Assembly: GCF_001642575.1 (NCBI RefSeq)
Contig: NZ_LXNG01000017.1
Coordinates: 50,986-114,985 of the forward strand
Direction of reading: 5' to 3'
DNA: 64,000 bases
From: Xanthomonas floridensis
GTDB taxonomy: Bacteria > Pseudomonadota > Gammaproteobacteria > Xanthomonadales > Xanthomonadaceae
A model generated the notes under the pieces. It made no database searches and was not told the DNA's origin. It saw only the letters and a list, made by a program, of their open reading frames with translations. Each line of letters opens with the position of its first letter. The stretch's first letter is position 1. Shown piece by piece: positions 27,027 through 35,947 of this stretch. Made by a program: the position numbers and the translations under genes.

Positions 27027-27632
27027 ATGGACATCCCCACACCGCTACCGTTGCATGCCGACCATCTGGCCGCACTGGAGCAGGCCTATGCCACGCCTGC
27101 GCGCGCCTATCATCACTTCGGCCACGTGCGCGCTCTGCTGCATTACTATGCCGAGGTCGCTGCCGGACCGGGCTGGCAGCAGCCGGTGGAGGTGTGGCTG
27201 GCGGTGCTGTTCCACGATGCGGTGTATCAGCCCGGGCGTAGCGACAACGAAGCGCAATCGGCGGCGTGGGCACTGGACTGCATCCCGCGTTGGTGGCCAC
27301 AGGCCGAGGTGGACCTTGCGCGCGTGCAGGCGCTGATCCTGCTCACCGCGCGGCATGGCCAGCTGCAACCGACCGATGTCGACGAAGAGGCGGCGCTGTT
27401 TCTGGACTGCGACATGGCGATCCTGGCGGCGCCGGCAGAGATCTTTGATGCCTACGACCGCGCAATCGCCGACGAGTACCGAGGACATGTGCCGGCGCTG
27501 CTGTTCCGTCTGAACCGGCGGCGTTTCCTCGCGAGCCTGCTCAAGCGGCCGCGCATCTTTCTCAGCACGTATTTCCATGCCACCGCCGATGCCGCGGCGC
27601 GCGCCAACCTGCGTCGTCGGCTGGGCCGTTGA
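27027..27632 (+). CDS. HD-superfamily metal-dependent phosphohydrolase
   Basis: 201 aa. It matches the predicted HD hydrolases of the COG4339 type: YHHFGHVRALLHYY near the N-terminus, FHDAVYQPGRSDNEAQSA with the HD pair, and a C-terminal Asp in FLDCDMAIL. The substrate is unknown. Start MDIPTP at 27027. Second gene in the row that begins with the 2H phosphodiesterase; a nucleotide-related role for both would make sense but is inference. Confidence 0.85.
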   Translation: MDIPTPLPLHADHLAALEQAYATPARAYHHFGHVRALLHYYAEVAAGPGWQQPVEVWLAVLFHDAVYQPGRSDNEAQSAAWALDCIPRWWPQAEVDLARVQALILLTARHGQLQPTDVDEEAALFLDCDMAILAAPAEIFDAYDRAIADEYRGHVPALLFRLNRRRFLASLLKRPRIFLSTYFHATADAAARANLRRRLGR

Positions 27633-27695
27633 TGGGCCAGGGCGCTGCGTTGCGCCGCCTCGGGGAGGTTGGGTCACGCACGCTACAATGGCCGC

Positions 27696-27878
27696 ATGCA
27701 CGAGCTCGCCGCTTCCGCCGCCGATCCACGTCCGCAACCGCCGCAGGCGCCAGCGCCCAACGAATGCTGCGAGAGCGGCTGCCCGCTGTGTGTGCACGAT
27801 CTGTATGCCGAGGAGCTGAGCCGCTACCGCCAGGCCCTGGCTGCCTGGGAAGCCCGCCAGCAGGCGCAGGCGCGGTGA
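27696..27878 (+). CDS. Cys-rich mini-protein (oxidoreductase-like domain)
   Basis: 60 aa. Ala/Pro-rich first 20 residues, then the PF09791-type block NECCESGCPLCVHDLYAEEL with four Cys (CC...C..C), ending in a helix RYRQALAAWEARQQAQAR. This short form is common in gamma-proteobacteria; the family name comes from fusions with oxidoreductases in eukaryotes. The Cys pattern could bind a metal. Third in the four-gene row. Confidence 0.82.
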   Translation: MHELAASAADPRPQPPQAPAPNECCESGCPLCVHDLYAEELSRYRQALAAWEARQQAQAR

Positions 27879-27947
27879 GCGAAGCACGGCGCTTCGCGGT
27901 ACGTGCCGGAACGATTATCTTTGGACCACTTTCACCGATGGTGCGAC

Positions 27948-29321
27948 ATGCGACGACTTGAACGATGGAGCGCGCTCTGCGGCGCGGCGGTGTTGACGCT
28001 ATCGGGCATGGCTGCCGCGCAGGCCCCGGATCCGGTCAGCCACGGGCGCTTCGAACAGGTGCCGGTGCTGATGCCCAAGGGCGAGCCCGAGCGCGTGGTG
28101 ATCTGGCTGGCCGGCAGCGGCAATGCCGGCCAGCGCCAGGCGCAGGCACAGGCCCTGCGCGACGACGGCGCCATGGTCGCCGTGGTGGACACCGCCCATC
28201 TGTATGCGGTGCTGCGCAAGGCCGGCGGCACCTGCGCGTTCTCGGTCGGCGATGTGGAGAACTTTTCCCGCTATCTGCAGGCCTTCTATCACATCCCCAC
28301 CTACCGCCTGCCGCTGCTGGTCGGTGATGGAGAAGGCGCTGCGCTGGCGTACGCAATCGGCGCACAGGCCAAGCCGCATGTGCTGGCCGGCGTGCTCACC
28401 GACGGGGCGTGCCCGGCGGCGGTGTCCGATCAGGCGATCTGCCAGCCCGGCGTGCAGCCAGGCAGCAATCGTCTGATTCCGGTGCCGCTGCAGATTCCGT
28501 GGGTGCTTGCCGGCAGCCAGGACAAGCGGTGCCCTGCGCCGGCCGAAGAGGCCTTTCTCAAGCAGATTCCGCAGGCGCGCACCTTCAAGCGCTCTGCGCG
28601 GAGCGACATCCTGCCCGGCCTGCGCGCGGCCGCCCGTTCGTTAGGCGACCAGAAGGGCGTGGCCTTGCCGCCGCCGCCGGGTGGGCTGGCCGATCTGCCG
28701 GTGGTGGAATTGCCGGCCAAGCCGGATGGCGACAGCGACGACGACACCTTCGTGATCTTCGTGTCTGGCGACGGCGGCTGGGCGGGCCTGGATGAGGAAG
28801 TGGCCGATGCGCTCGCCGCGCAGGGCATTCCGGTGGTGGGTCTGGATTCGTTGCGCTATTTCTGGACCGAGCGCACTCCGCAGGGCTTTGCCACCGATCT
28901 GGACCGCATTGCACGCGTCTATGCGCAACGCTGGCAGCGCAAGCGCGTGGTGTTGATCGGTTTTTCGCAGGGTGCCGACGTATTGCCGGCGGCGATCAAC
29001 AAGCTGCCCGCACCGACCAAGCAGAGCATCCGCATGACCGCGCTGCTGTCGGTGGGCAAGCTGGCCGACTACGAATTCCATGTCAGCAACTGGCTGGGCT
29101 CGGACGATGAAGGCCTGCCGATCGCGCCGGAGGTACAGCGCCTGCCGGCGGGCACCACGGTCTGCATCTACGGCCAGGACGACGACGATGCACTGTGCCC
29201 CAGCCTGCCTGCAGCCGCTGCCAAGCGCGTTGCGCTGCCGGGGGATCACCATTTCAAGGGCGATTACGCGACGCTGGCCAAGGTGATCATGGAGCAGTTG
29301 CACGCCCTGTCGACGCCGTAA
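27948..29321 (+). CDS. AcvB/VirJ-like periplasmic lipid hydrolase
   Basis: 457 aa from the ATG at 27948, which begins a signal peptide (cleavage near AAAQA, residue 25). Two alpha/beta-hydrolase-like halves. The first, about 30-230, has GDGEGAAL where a nucleophile elbow would be, without Ser. The second, about 260-455, has GFSQGAD with Ser340 in a good GxSxG. This is the AcvB architecture. AcvB of Agrobacterium is known to hydrolyse lysyl-phosphatidylglycerol and to be needed for virulence. mprF, which makes that lipid, lies convergently just downstream, which supports the assignment. Confidence 0.82.
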   Translation: MRRLERWSALCGAAVLTLSGMAAAQAPDPVSHGRFEQVPVLMPKGEPERVVIWLAGSGNAGQRQAQAQALRDDGAMVAVVDTAHLYAVLRKAGGTCAFSVGDVENFSRYLQAFYHIPTYRLPLLVGDGEGAALAYAIGAQAKPHVLAGVLTDGACPAAVSDQAICQPGVQPGSNRLIPVPLQIPWVLAGSQDKRCPAPAEEAFLKQIPQARTFKRSARSDILPGLRAAARSLGDQKGVALPPPPGGLADLPVVELPAKPDGDSDDDTFVIFVSGDGGWAGLDEEVADALAAQGIPVVGLDSLRYFWTERTPQGFATDLDRIARVYAQRWQRKRVVLIGFSQGADVLPAAINKLPAPTKQSIRMTALLSVGKLADYEFHVSNWLGSDDEGLPIAPEVQRLPAGTTVCIYGQDDDDALCPSLPAAAAKRVALPGDHHFKGDYATLAKVIMEQLHALSTP

Positions 29322-29849
29322 AAGAGCCGGGCATGTGTGCGCTGGTTCGGCCCGACGCCGGGCCGATGCAGGTCAACAACCGGGTCGTCGCCGTTCGGTT
29401 AGGTCTTCGTCCAGCCTGGCAGGCCCTCGGCATTTCTTTCCACAACCGAGGGTGGTGCTTGCGGGCGTGCCGGTGTGGGACCTTGAGCGGCATGGATACC
29501 GTGCCAGAGCCTACACGGACGTACTCACGGCGTGTCCCACGCCGGTATGCGTGCAAGCGCCCGCAGCAGACCGAAGTATTCGCGCGGAATTCCAGATGTC
29601 GTGCACAAAGTGATCGGTGTGCGGGGTCGATCGGCGGCGCGGCGCCGCATCCGGTGGCGGGACACGCCGTAAATCCATCCATGGAGGCTCGATGGCAGCA
29701 TCCATGCCGCCACCCGGTCCCGCACCCCGGGCGCAGCACCGCGCCTCCAAGATTGCGATCGCTGATCGGCAAGCAATGCCTTCAGGCACACGTGCAGGCG
29801 CCCGAAGCAGAGCGAGGCATTTGCGTAAAACCGCAGGTATCGAGCGGCC
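29322..29849. other. Interval between convergent acvB-like and mprF
   Basis: 528 nt. No credible gene. A palindromic repeat element lies at 29656-29722. No T-tailed hairpin was found for either gene, so the repeat may serve as the transcription end or mRNA stabiliser. Confidence 0.5.
29656..29722. repeat. REP-like palindromic element
   Basis: The outer arms GCGGGAC (29656-29662) and GTCCCGC (29716-29722) pair. The flanks GGTG and CACC can extend the stem with a bulge. An inner near-palindrome, GGCAGCATCCATGCCGCC at 29693-29710, forms a second hairpin. It sits alone between two convergent 3' ends. The layout is that of a bacterial repetitive extragenic palindrome; I recall similar sequences in xanthomonads but cannot confirm copy number here. 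Confidence 0.55.
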
Positions 29850-32414
29850 TTAGTCCTGCCGCCCAGGGTCCACCGAGATCAGGCGAGTGACATCCAGCAG
29901 TGCGGCCGGCAGATGCATGCCACCCGGTGCAACCAGGTAGCGCGGGCGCCAGCTCGGGGCGAACTTCGACTTGAAGCGGCGCAGCCCGCTGAAGCCGTAG
30001 AAGCGCTCGCCGTGGCGTGCGACCAAGCTGGCGAAACGGTTCCAGCGGCCGGCCAGGCGGTGCTCGGCCAGCCCGGACAATGGCGCCATGCCCAGCGAGA
30101 AACGCGTGTAGCCGTTGGCCTGGCCCCACAGGAACAGCTCGATGAACAAAAAGTCCATCGTGCCCTTCGGTGCCTCGGCGCTATGCCGCATCAGGTCCAC
30201 CGACAACTCGCCGCCGGCCGGCGCCCACCACACGTTGGCGAAGGCCACGATCCGGCCTTCCGCCTCGGCCACTGCGACCGGGAAACGACGCAGGTAGTCC
30301 GCATCGAAGCTGCCGAGCGAGAAGCCTTTTTCTTCGCCGGATTTTTCTTCCAGCCACTGCTCCGACACCTCGGACAGGCGCGGCAACACCGCATCCACCT
30401 GCTCGGGCTGCAGCATGCGGAAGGTCAGGCCGCTGCGCTTGCCGCGGTTCCAGGCCTGGCGCAGGTCGGCACGGTCGCGGCCTTCCAGGGTGAAGTTCTC
30501 CAGCGGCACGATCGCCTCTTCGCCCAGCTTGACCAGGGTCAATCCCATGTCCAGATAGGTCTGCCAGTATTTTTCGCCGACCTGGTAGAACACCGGGCGC
30601 AGGCCCATGTGGTCGGCCTCCTCGCGGAAACGCCAGATCAGCGCGCGGGCCACCTCCGGCGGCCCGACCGGGTCGCCCATCGAAATCAGCGAGCCACCGT
30701 AGCGCTGCATCATCACGAAGCCGCGGCTCTGTTCGTCGAGCAGGAACGCCTTGTCGCCGGTCAACGCCAGGCAGGCTTGGGTGTCGGTGCTGCTTTCCAG
30801 GATCGGCGCCAGCGTGGACAGCGTCTGCGTATCGGCCGCCGGCATCGGCCGCCGCCCGCCGCGCAGCAAGCGCGCCATGCCGAACATGATCACGCCCACG
30901 CACAGGATCAGCGCGGCACGCAGGGCACGCGGCGCATTGGCCGAGGTGGCGAATTGCCACCACAGGTCGTTGCTGTATTCGACATGGCTGTAGACGAAGA
31001 ACAACAGCCAGAAGGTGGCGACCAGCACCAGGCCCAGATTGCTCAGCCAGCGCCACGACCAGGCTTCATCCAGTAGCGCGCCCTGGCGGTAAAACTCGCG
31101 CCGCGCTGCCCACAGCGCCACCGCTGCCAGTGCCGCCGACAGCGATACCGAAATATGGCTGCCGCGCAGCAGTGACAGCGGCGGCAACAGGATGCACACG
31201 CCCAGCGCCAGCATCCAGGCGGCATGGCTGCGGCGTTGCAGCCCCTGGCCGATCAGCAGCAATAGCATGCCGCCCAGGCTGACCAGCAGATGCGAGGTTT
31301 CGATCAGCGGCAGCGGCGCCACGTCCTGGCGCGCGCGCGGGGTCGGCAGGGTGCCGTCGATCATCAGCGCCGCACCTACTGCAAACACCGCCAGCGCCAG
31401 GATCTGCGGCAACCACGGACGCAGCGCCTTCCACACCGTGCGGGCGGTGCTGGCGCTGGCGCGGACCGGCGCGCCCAGCCCCGAGGCCGCCGCCATGGCG
31501 ACCGAGATCAGCAACGGCACGATGTAATAGGTGACGCGGTAGGCCAGCGCTGCGGCCAGCACGGCCGCAGGGGTGACATGCGGCAGCAGCTTGAGCAGGC
31601 TCCACTCGAACACGCCCAAGCCGGCCGGCACGGTGGAGATCAGGCCGGCCACCACGGCCACCAGCCAGATGCCGATGAAACCGAAATAGCCGGTGCCCGG
31701 ATCCGGCGGCAGCAGCACGTAGAACGCGGCCGCGGCCAGGCCGAGTTCGACCAGGCTGAGCGCGGTGACCCCGAGCACGGTGCTGCGATCCGGTAGCCAG
31801 AAGCGATGGCTGCGCAGGCCGAACTCGCGGCCTTGCTTGCCGACCAGCCCCAACATGGCCACGTAGCTGGCCAGCAGGGCGATGCCGGCAATACGGATGC
31901 CTTCGGCAGTGATCGGCAGGGCGCGCGCGGCCGCTTCCGGTTCCAGCATCAGCGCAAGCCCGAGCAGCACCCAGGCGCCGAAGATGAAGCCAAGCGTGCT
32001 CATCAGCACCACCTGGCCGATCTCGGCCAGGGTGAGGCCCACGCTGCCATACCCACGCAGGCGCACGGCGCCGCCGGTGAGCGCGGCAAACCCCAGTGTC
32101 TGGCCAACCGCGTGCGCCATGAACGCGGTGATGCCCACCCGCGCCGGATGCAACCGTTTGCCGGTGCGCTTGAGCCCCACCCAGTCGAAGCCCACCAGGC
32201 AGGCGTAGCTGCTCAAGCCCAGCAACAACGTCAGTGCGATCTGGCCCGCACCCAGCGCACGGAACGCCTGACGGATCTGGCGATAGCCATGGTCGGTGAA
32301 CTGTCCCGACAGCGCGTGCAGCGCCATCGCCAGGATCGCCAGGCTGATCAGGACCGGCAGGGCGCGGCGCCAACCGCTGGCCGGCGCTTCGGAAGACACG
32401 GGGGTATCCGTCAT
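29850..32414 (-). CDS. mprF: Bifunctional lysyl-phosphatidylglycerol synthase/flippase MprF
   Basis: 854 aa, the normal MprF size. The N-terminal part (about 1-510) has some 13-14 membrane helices of the flippase. The C-terminal DUF2156 domain (about 535-840) is the aminoacyl-tRNA-dependent transferase, with QSRGFVMMQRYGGSLISMGD, FYQVGEKYWQTYLDMGL and FSLGMAPLSGL. It makes and flips aminoacylated phosphatidylglycerol, lowering surface negative charge and giving resistance to cationic peptides. The amino acid (Lys or Ala) is not readable from the sequence. The predicted lysyl-PG hydrolase gene is convergent downstream. Confidence 0.92.
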   Translation of the reverse strand: MTDTPVSSEAPASGWRRALPVLISLAILAMALHALSGQFTDHGYRQIRQAFRALGAGQIALTLLLGLSSYACLVGFDWVGLKRTGKRLHPARVGITAFMAHAVGQTLGFAALTGGAVRLRGYGSVGLTLAEIGQVVLMSTLGFIFGAWVLLGLALMLEPEAAARALPITAEGIRIAGIALLASYVAMLGLVGKQGREFGLRSHRFWLPDRSTVLGVTALSLVELGLAAAAFYVLLPPDPGTGYFGFIGIWLVAVVAGLISTVPAGLGVFEWSLLKLLPHVTPAAVLAAALAYRVTYYIVPLLISVAMAAASGLGAPVRASASTARTVWKALRPWLPQILALAVFAVGAALMIDGTLPTPRARQDVAPLPLIETSHLLVSLGGMLLLLIGQGLQRRSHAAWMLALGVCILLPPLSLLRGSHISVSLSAALAAVALWAARREFYRQGALLDEAWSWRWLSNLGLVLVATFWLLFFVYSHVEYSNDLWWQFATSANAPRALRAALILCVGVIMFGMARLLRGGRRPMPAADTQTLSTLAPILESSTDTQACLALTGDKAFLLDEQSRGFVMMQRYGGSLISMGDPVGPPEVARALIWRFREEADHMGLRPVFYQVGEKYWQTYLDMGLTLVKLGEEAIVPLENFTLEGRDRADLRQAWNRGKRSGLTFRMLQPEQVDAVLPRLSEVSEQWLEEKSGEEKGFSLGSFDADYLRRFPVAVAEAEGRIVAFANVWWAPAGGELSVDLMRHSAEAPKGTMDFLFIELFLWGQANGYTRFSLGMAPLSGLAEHRLAGRWNRFASLVARHGERFYGFSGLRRFKSKFAPSWRPRYLVAPGGMHLPAALLDVTRLISVDPGRQD

Positions 32415-32676
32415 GGGGGCAACGGGTTCTGTTCAAGAGGGAAGTAGGACGCATGCACGAGGCGTGCCGCGTGCGCGTTGGGGCTGCATGGGCCAGCGGA
32501 GTGAAGGTGCATGCAGCGTGATCGCGTAAGTTGCCGAGAAGGAGTGAACGCAGGTCGATGGCGCCGCCCCCTGTCGGCCCGGGACGGCCGCGCGCATCAT
32601 AGGGCATCGGCGCATGCGCGTGACGCGGGGGGAGCAGGATGCACGAGGCCACGGTTGGACTGCAGACAGGCGGCGG

Positions 32677-33384
32677 ATGAGTACGTCACAGCAAGGCGCG
32701 CCTGCAACGCACCCCGCTGCGGTCGATCTGCCGGCCTGGAGCGGCCGGGCGGGCGCGCTTGCCGCTGTGGCCGGCGCCGCCTTCATCGGCCTGGTACTGG
32801 CACTGCAATGGCTGCGGGGCGATCTGGACTGGATCGATGCGCAGTTGAGTGCCTACCTGCACGGCGCCTACGGCCTGCTGCTGCGCACAGCATACTGCCT
32901 GTTGGCCGCAGCGATGGCGTGGCTGGCGGCGGGCCTGTATGTGGCGCTGGCGCCGGCGGCACGCAGCCGCACCGTGCTGGGCCTGTTCTGGGTGGCAGCG
33001 CTGGGATTGTGCGCGGTGTCGATCGGCGACAGCTGGATGCCGGAGCTGGCGCCTGACGCGGCGAAGATGGTGCATGTGTTGGCGGCCGATGCCACCTTCC
33101 TGTGCGTGATCGCGGCGGTATTGCTGCAATCCTGGTACTTCCGGCGCGATCGCGCATGGCGACAGCACTTCGCATCGGCATTCGGGGTGGGCTGTGCGGC
33201 GTTTGCCGCATTGCTGTTCCATGTCAGCGTAAGTGCCGCGCCACTGGGCATCAGCCAGAAGACCGCCATCGTGCTGATCGTGCTCTGGATGGTGCGTGTC
33301 GGGCTGTGGTTGGCGCGCCTGGTCGGTGGCGGGGCTGCACGCGCTGCGCATTCGCGTGACAATGGCCGGGTCCATCAACCGTAG
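32677..33384 (+). CDS. DUF998 six-helix membrane protein
   Basis: 235 aa from the ATG at 32677. Six to seven hydrophobic helices with the DUF998 pattern: a first helix with FIGLVLALQWLRG, an SIGDSWMPE segment after helix 4, and a KMVHVLAADATFL helix. Function unknown. The short hydrophilic head is Ala/Pro/Gln-rich. It is divergent from mprF, about 260 nt away, and precedes the RidA gene by 10 nt on the same strand, so the two are probably cotranscribed. Confidence 0.74.
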   Translation: MSTSQQGAPATHPAAVDLPAWSGRAGALAAVAGAAFIGLVLALQWLRGDLDWIDAQLSAYLHGAYGLLLRTAYCLLAAAMAWLAAGLYVALAPAARSRTVLGLFWVAALGLCAVSIGDSWMPELAPDAAKMVHVLAADATFLCVIAAVLLQSWYFRRDRAWRQHFASAFGVGCAAFAALLFHVSVSAAPLGISQKTAIVLIVLWMVRVGLWLARLVGGGAARAAHSRDNGRVHQP

Positions 33385-33394
33385 GAAGTCTGAA

Positions 33395-33742
33395 ATGCTG
33401 CAGCGATTCGATGCGGGCCCGCGTATGTCCGAGATGACCGTCCATGGCGGTGTGTGTTATCTGGCCGGCCAGATTGCCGAGGACACCAGCGAAGACATCA
33501 CCGGCCAGACCCGCCAGGTGCTGGGCGAGATCGACAAATTGCTTGCGCTCGCGGCCAGTGACAAGACCAAGATCCTGCGCGCCGAAATCTACCTGGCGGA
33601 CATCGCCGATTTCGACGGCATGAATGCCGCCTGGGACGAATGGGTGCCGCATGGCTTCACCCCGGCGCGTGCCACGGTCGAGGCAAAGTTGGCGCGACCG
33701 GAATGGAAAGTGGAGATCGTGATTACTGCGGCGGCGGGCTGA
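33395..33742 (+). CDS. RidA-family enamine/imine deaminase
   Basis: 115 aa from the ATG at 33395, preceded by GTAGGAAG. The trimeric YjgF/RidA fold is recognisable in VCYLAGQIAEDTSEDITGQT, then KILRAEIYLADIADFDGMN, then GFTPARATVEAKLA. The Arg of PARATVEA is the usual carboxylate-binding residue, so the enzyme type that clears 2-aminoacrylate and related imines is likely. A longer start at 33362 is less likely because it has no ribosome site. Confidence 0.88.
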   Translation: MLQRFDAGPRMSEMTVHGGVCYLAGQIAEDTSEDITGQTRQVLGEIDKLLALAASDKTKILRAEIYLADIADFDGMNAAWDEWVPHGFTPARATVEAKLARPEWKVEIVITAAAG

Positions 33743-33770
33743 TCCCGGCGTTCAGTACGGCGGGATCAGC
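33738..33770 (+). terminator. Terminator-like hairpin after ridA
   Basis: A 10-bp perfect stem GCTGATCCCG / CGGGATCAGC with a 13-nt loop overlaps the RidA stop codon. No T run follows, so termination may be weak or Rho-assisted. Confidence 0.45.
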
Positions 33771-34076
33771 GCAAGCGTTGCGCTCACGCAGGCGGTGCCC
33801 GGCGGTTGAAATCGCGGGTGTCACCTGTCTCTGCGGCTTGCGGGTGCTGTGGATTGCTTGATCATTGCCACAACGCTCCGTAAGCCGCTGGGTGGCGTTT
33901 GCCTTTATGGCCACGTTTTTCCGCGCTCTGCCTTCAATGCACATGTACTGGACCAACCCCCGCCGGCCAGCTGTTCGCCGGCGCATGGCGGTATCAGTCA
34001 GTGCACCGTGTGAGGCGTAGACCTGCCACGCGACCTGGAGCCACCACTCCGGGATGGGTCTGCCTGCGCCAGGCGA
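33743..34076. other. Interval between convergent ridA and the lipid operon
   Basis: 334 nt. Apart from the hairpin at its left edge nothing was recognised; open frames are short. No T-tailed terminator was found for the operon ending at 34077. Confidence 0.45.
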
Positions 34077-35147
34077 TCAGCGCTTGACGAAGCGGTAGTG
34101 CGCCACGCCCCATTCGCGGCCCTGGTCGTAACCGAACAGCTCCGCGCACGCCAGCCAGAACATGCGCCAGCGTTGCCACCAGCGCTGTGCATCGTCGCCA
34201 TAGGTCTGCTGCAACAGCGGCATGATCTGCGCGCGGTGGCGGTCCTGGTTTTCCAGCCAGGCATTGGCGGTCTTTTCGTAATGCTGGCCCGACAGGACCC
34301 AGCGCTGTTCGATCACCACGTCCTGCTGGAAATGCAGCAAGGTGTCCGCTGCCGGCATCAGCCCGCCGGTGAAGAAATGCCGGCCCATCCAGTTGTCTTC
34401 GCCGGCCACTTCGAACGGATAGGCCAGATCGCGGTGGCAGAAGATGTGCACGAACAACTTGCCACCCGGCGCCAGCCAGCTGCCCACGCGCGCGAGCAGG
34501 TCGCGGTAGTTGCGCATGTGTTCGAACATCTCCACCGACACCACACGGTCGAAATTGCCTGGCGGCAGCGCCAGCGCATTGACGTCGGCGGTGATGACCT
34601 GCACGTTGCCCAGCCCGCGGAGACGGCATTGCTCCAGGATATGCGCGCGCTGCGGGCGCGAATTGGATACCGCGGTGATGGTGGCGTTGGGATAACGCTC
34701 GGCCATCCACAGGGTCAGCGAGCCCCAGCCGCAGCCCAGCTCCAGGATGCGTTGACCATCGGCCAACTCGGCGCGTTGCCCATACAGCGCCAGCATGCGT
34801 TCTTCGGCCGCGTCCAGGTTCGGCGTGCTCGCGTCCCAGTAGCAACTGCTGTACTTCAGCCGCTTGCCCAGGCACAGGGTGAAGAACTGTGGCGGCAATT
34901 CGTAGTGCTGGCGGTTGGCGGCATCGGTTTCGATCGCGATCGTGCTGGCACGCAGGCTGTCGATGAAGGCGCGTTGGCGCTCGCCGTTGGCATCGGCGTC
35001 GCCGCCGCGCTCATCGCGCAGGCGCTGCGCGCATAGGCGCCGGATGCCGTAGCGCAGCGCAGCGTCGGGCAGCACGCCGGATTCGGCCAGGCGCGTGGCG
35101 AACGCTTCGTCCGGGAGCGAGGAGGGCGGGGCGGTGACAGTGGACAT
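34077..35147 (-). CDS. CFA-synthase-like SAM methyltransferase (last gene of lipid operon)
   Basis: 356 aa from the ATG at 35147. A short N-terminal helix part is followed by the Rossmann methyltransferase core: motif I ILELGCGWGSLTLWMAE (about residue 135), EMFEHMRNYRDLL and a C-terminal ENQDRHRAQIMPLLQQTYGD. It belongs to the CFA-synthase superfamily but lacks the long N-terminal lipid-binding domain of true CFA synthases (compare 36493-37779). This shape is nearer the coclaurine-N-methyltransferase-like group. The acceptor may be an unsaturated acyl lipid or a small molecule. It follows the DUF1295 gene by 17 nt. Confidence 0.82.
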   Translation of the reverse strand: MSTVTAPPSSLPDEAFATRLAESGVLPDAALRYGIRRLCAQRLRDERGGDADANGERQRAFIDSLRASTIAIETDAANRQHYELPPQFFTLCLGKRLKYSSCYWDASTPNLDAAEERMLALYGQRAELADGQRILELGCGWGSLTLWMAERYPNATITAVSNSRPQRAHILEQCRLRGLGNVQVITADVNALALPPGNFDRVVSVEMFEHMRNYRDLLARVGSWLAPGGKLFVHIFCHRDLAYPFEVAGEDNWMGRHFFTGGLMPAADTLLHFQQDVVIEQRWVLSGQHYEKTANAWLENQDRHRAQIMPLLQQTYGDDAQRWWQRWRMFWLACAELFGYDQGREWGVAHYRFVKR

Positions 35148-35164
35148 GCAACTCTCCAGGCAAC

Positions 35165-35947
35165 TCAGGACGAAGGGGGAAGCGGGAAGAACGCGCTGGT
35201 GGTGCGTTGGTACTGCGCGTAGTCCTCGCCACGCGAGCGCAGTGCCTGCTGCTCGGTGTAGGGAATACCGGTGAAGCGATACAGAAATACGAACATCACC
35301 ACCGGCCCGAGCGCGCACAGCGCCACCGGCCATGGCCCGGCGCCGACCGCCAAGGCCAGGTAGGCGAACCAGTGCACGAACTCGAAGAAATAATTGGGGT
35401 GGCGCGAATACCGCCACAGCCCCTTGCGACAGGTCTTGCCGCGATTGGCCGGGTCGGCCTTGTGCGCCGACAGCTGGCGGTCGGCCAGTGCTTCGCCGCC
35501 GACGGCAACCAGCCACACCACGACCGCCAACGTGCTCCACACGCTCCATGCCGGGTTCGGGTTACTGGCTGCAGCCAGGAACGGCACCGCAAACAGCACC
35601 ACCACCACCGCCTGAGCCAGGAAGAAGCCGAGAAACTTGCGCTGGTCACCGTTCCAATGTTCGCGCAGGGCGCGATAACGGCCGTCTTCGTGCGGGTCGC
35701 CGAACACGCGTACGCCCAGATGCCAGGCCAGACGCGCGCCCCACACACCGCCAAGTACCGCCACCAACACGCGCGGCAGCAGCGCACCGTCGGACATCCA
35801 CGCGCAATACGGCGCAGCAACCGCCAGGCAGGCGGCCCACAACACGTCGACCGGGCCGGCATTGCCGCTGCGGCGCTGCCATAGCCAGCCCAGCAGCATC
35901 ACCCCACTTGCGAATACGCCCACATGCAGCAGCGGCCATACAGTCAT
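35165..35947 (-). CDS. DUF1295 membrane protein (steroid 5-alpha-reductase-like)
   Basis: 260 aa. Six or so membrane helices; the C-terminal part has GLWRYSRHPNYFFEFVHWFA and RSRGEDYAQYQRTTSAFFP, the NADPH-binding signature of the 3-oxo-5-alpha-steroid 4-dehydrogenase/ergosterol C-24 reductase fold. The start overlaps the stop of the DUF2878 gene (ATGA). In this operon it could reduce a C=C bond of a methylene or unsaturated acyl chain (inference). The substrate is unknown. Confidence 0.83.
   Translation of the reverse strand: MTVWPLLHVGVFASGVMLLGWLWQRRSGNAGPVDVLWAACLAVAAPYCAWMSDGALLPRVLVAVLGGVWGARLAWHLGVRVFGDPHEDGRYRALREHWNGDQRKFLGFFLAQAVVVVLFAVPFLAAASNPNPAWSVWSTLAVVVWLVAVGGEALADRQLSAHKADPANRGKTCRKGLWRYSRHPNYFFEFVHWFAYLALAVGAGPWPVALCALGPVVMFVFLYRFTGIPYTEQQALRSRGEDYAQYQRTTSAFFPLPPSS

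Noticed and set aside
31066..32652. A 528-codon minus-strand frame overlapping mprF in another reading frame.
   Set aside because: mprF has intact helices and the DUF2156 domain; the alternative frame gives an Arg/Gly/Ala-rich chain without motifs.
34077..35549. A longer start for the last methyltransferase of the lipid operon, giving about 490 codons.
   Set aside because: The extra part overlaps the DUF1295 gene in a different frame and has no family similarity; the start at 35147 follows a plausible spacing after the upstream stop.
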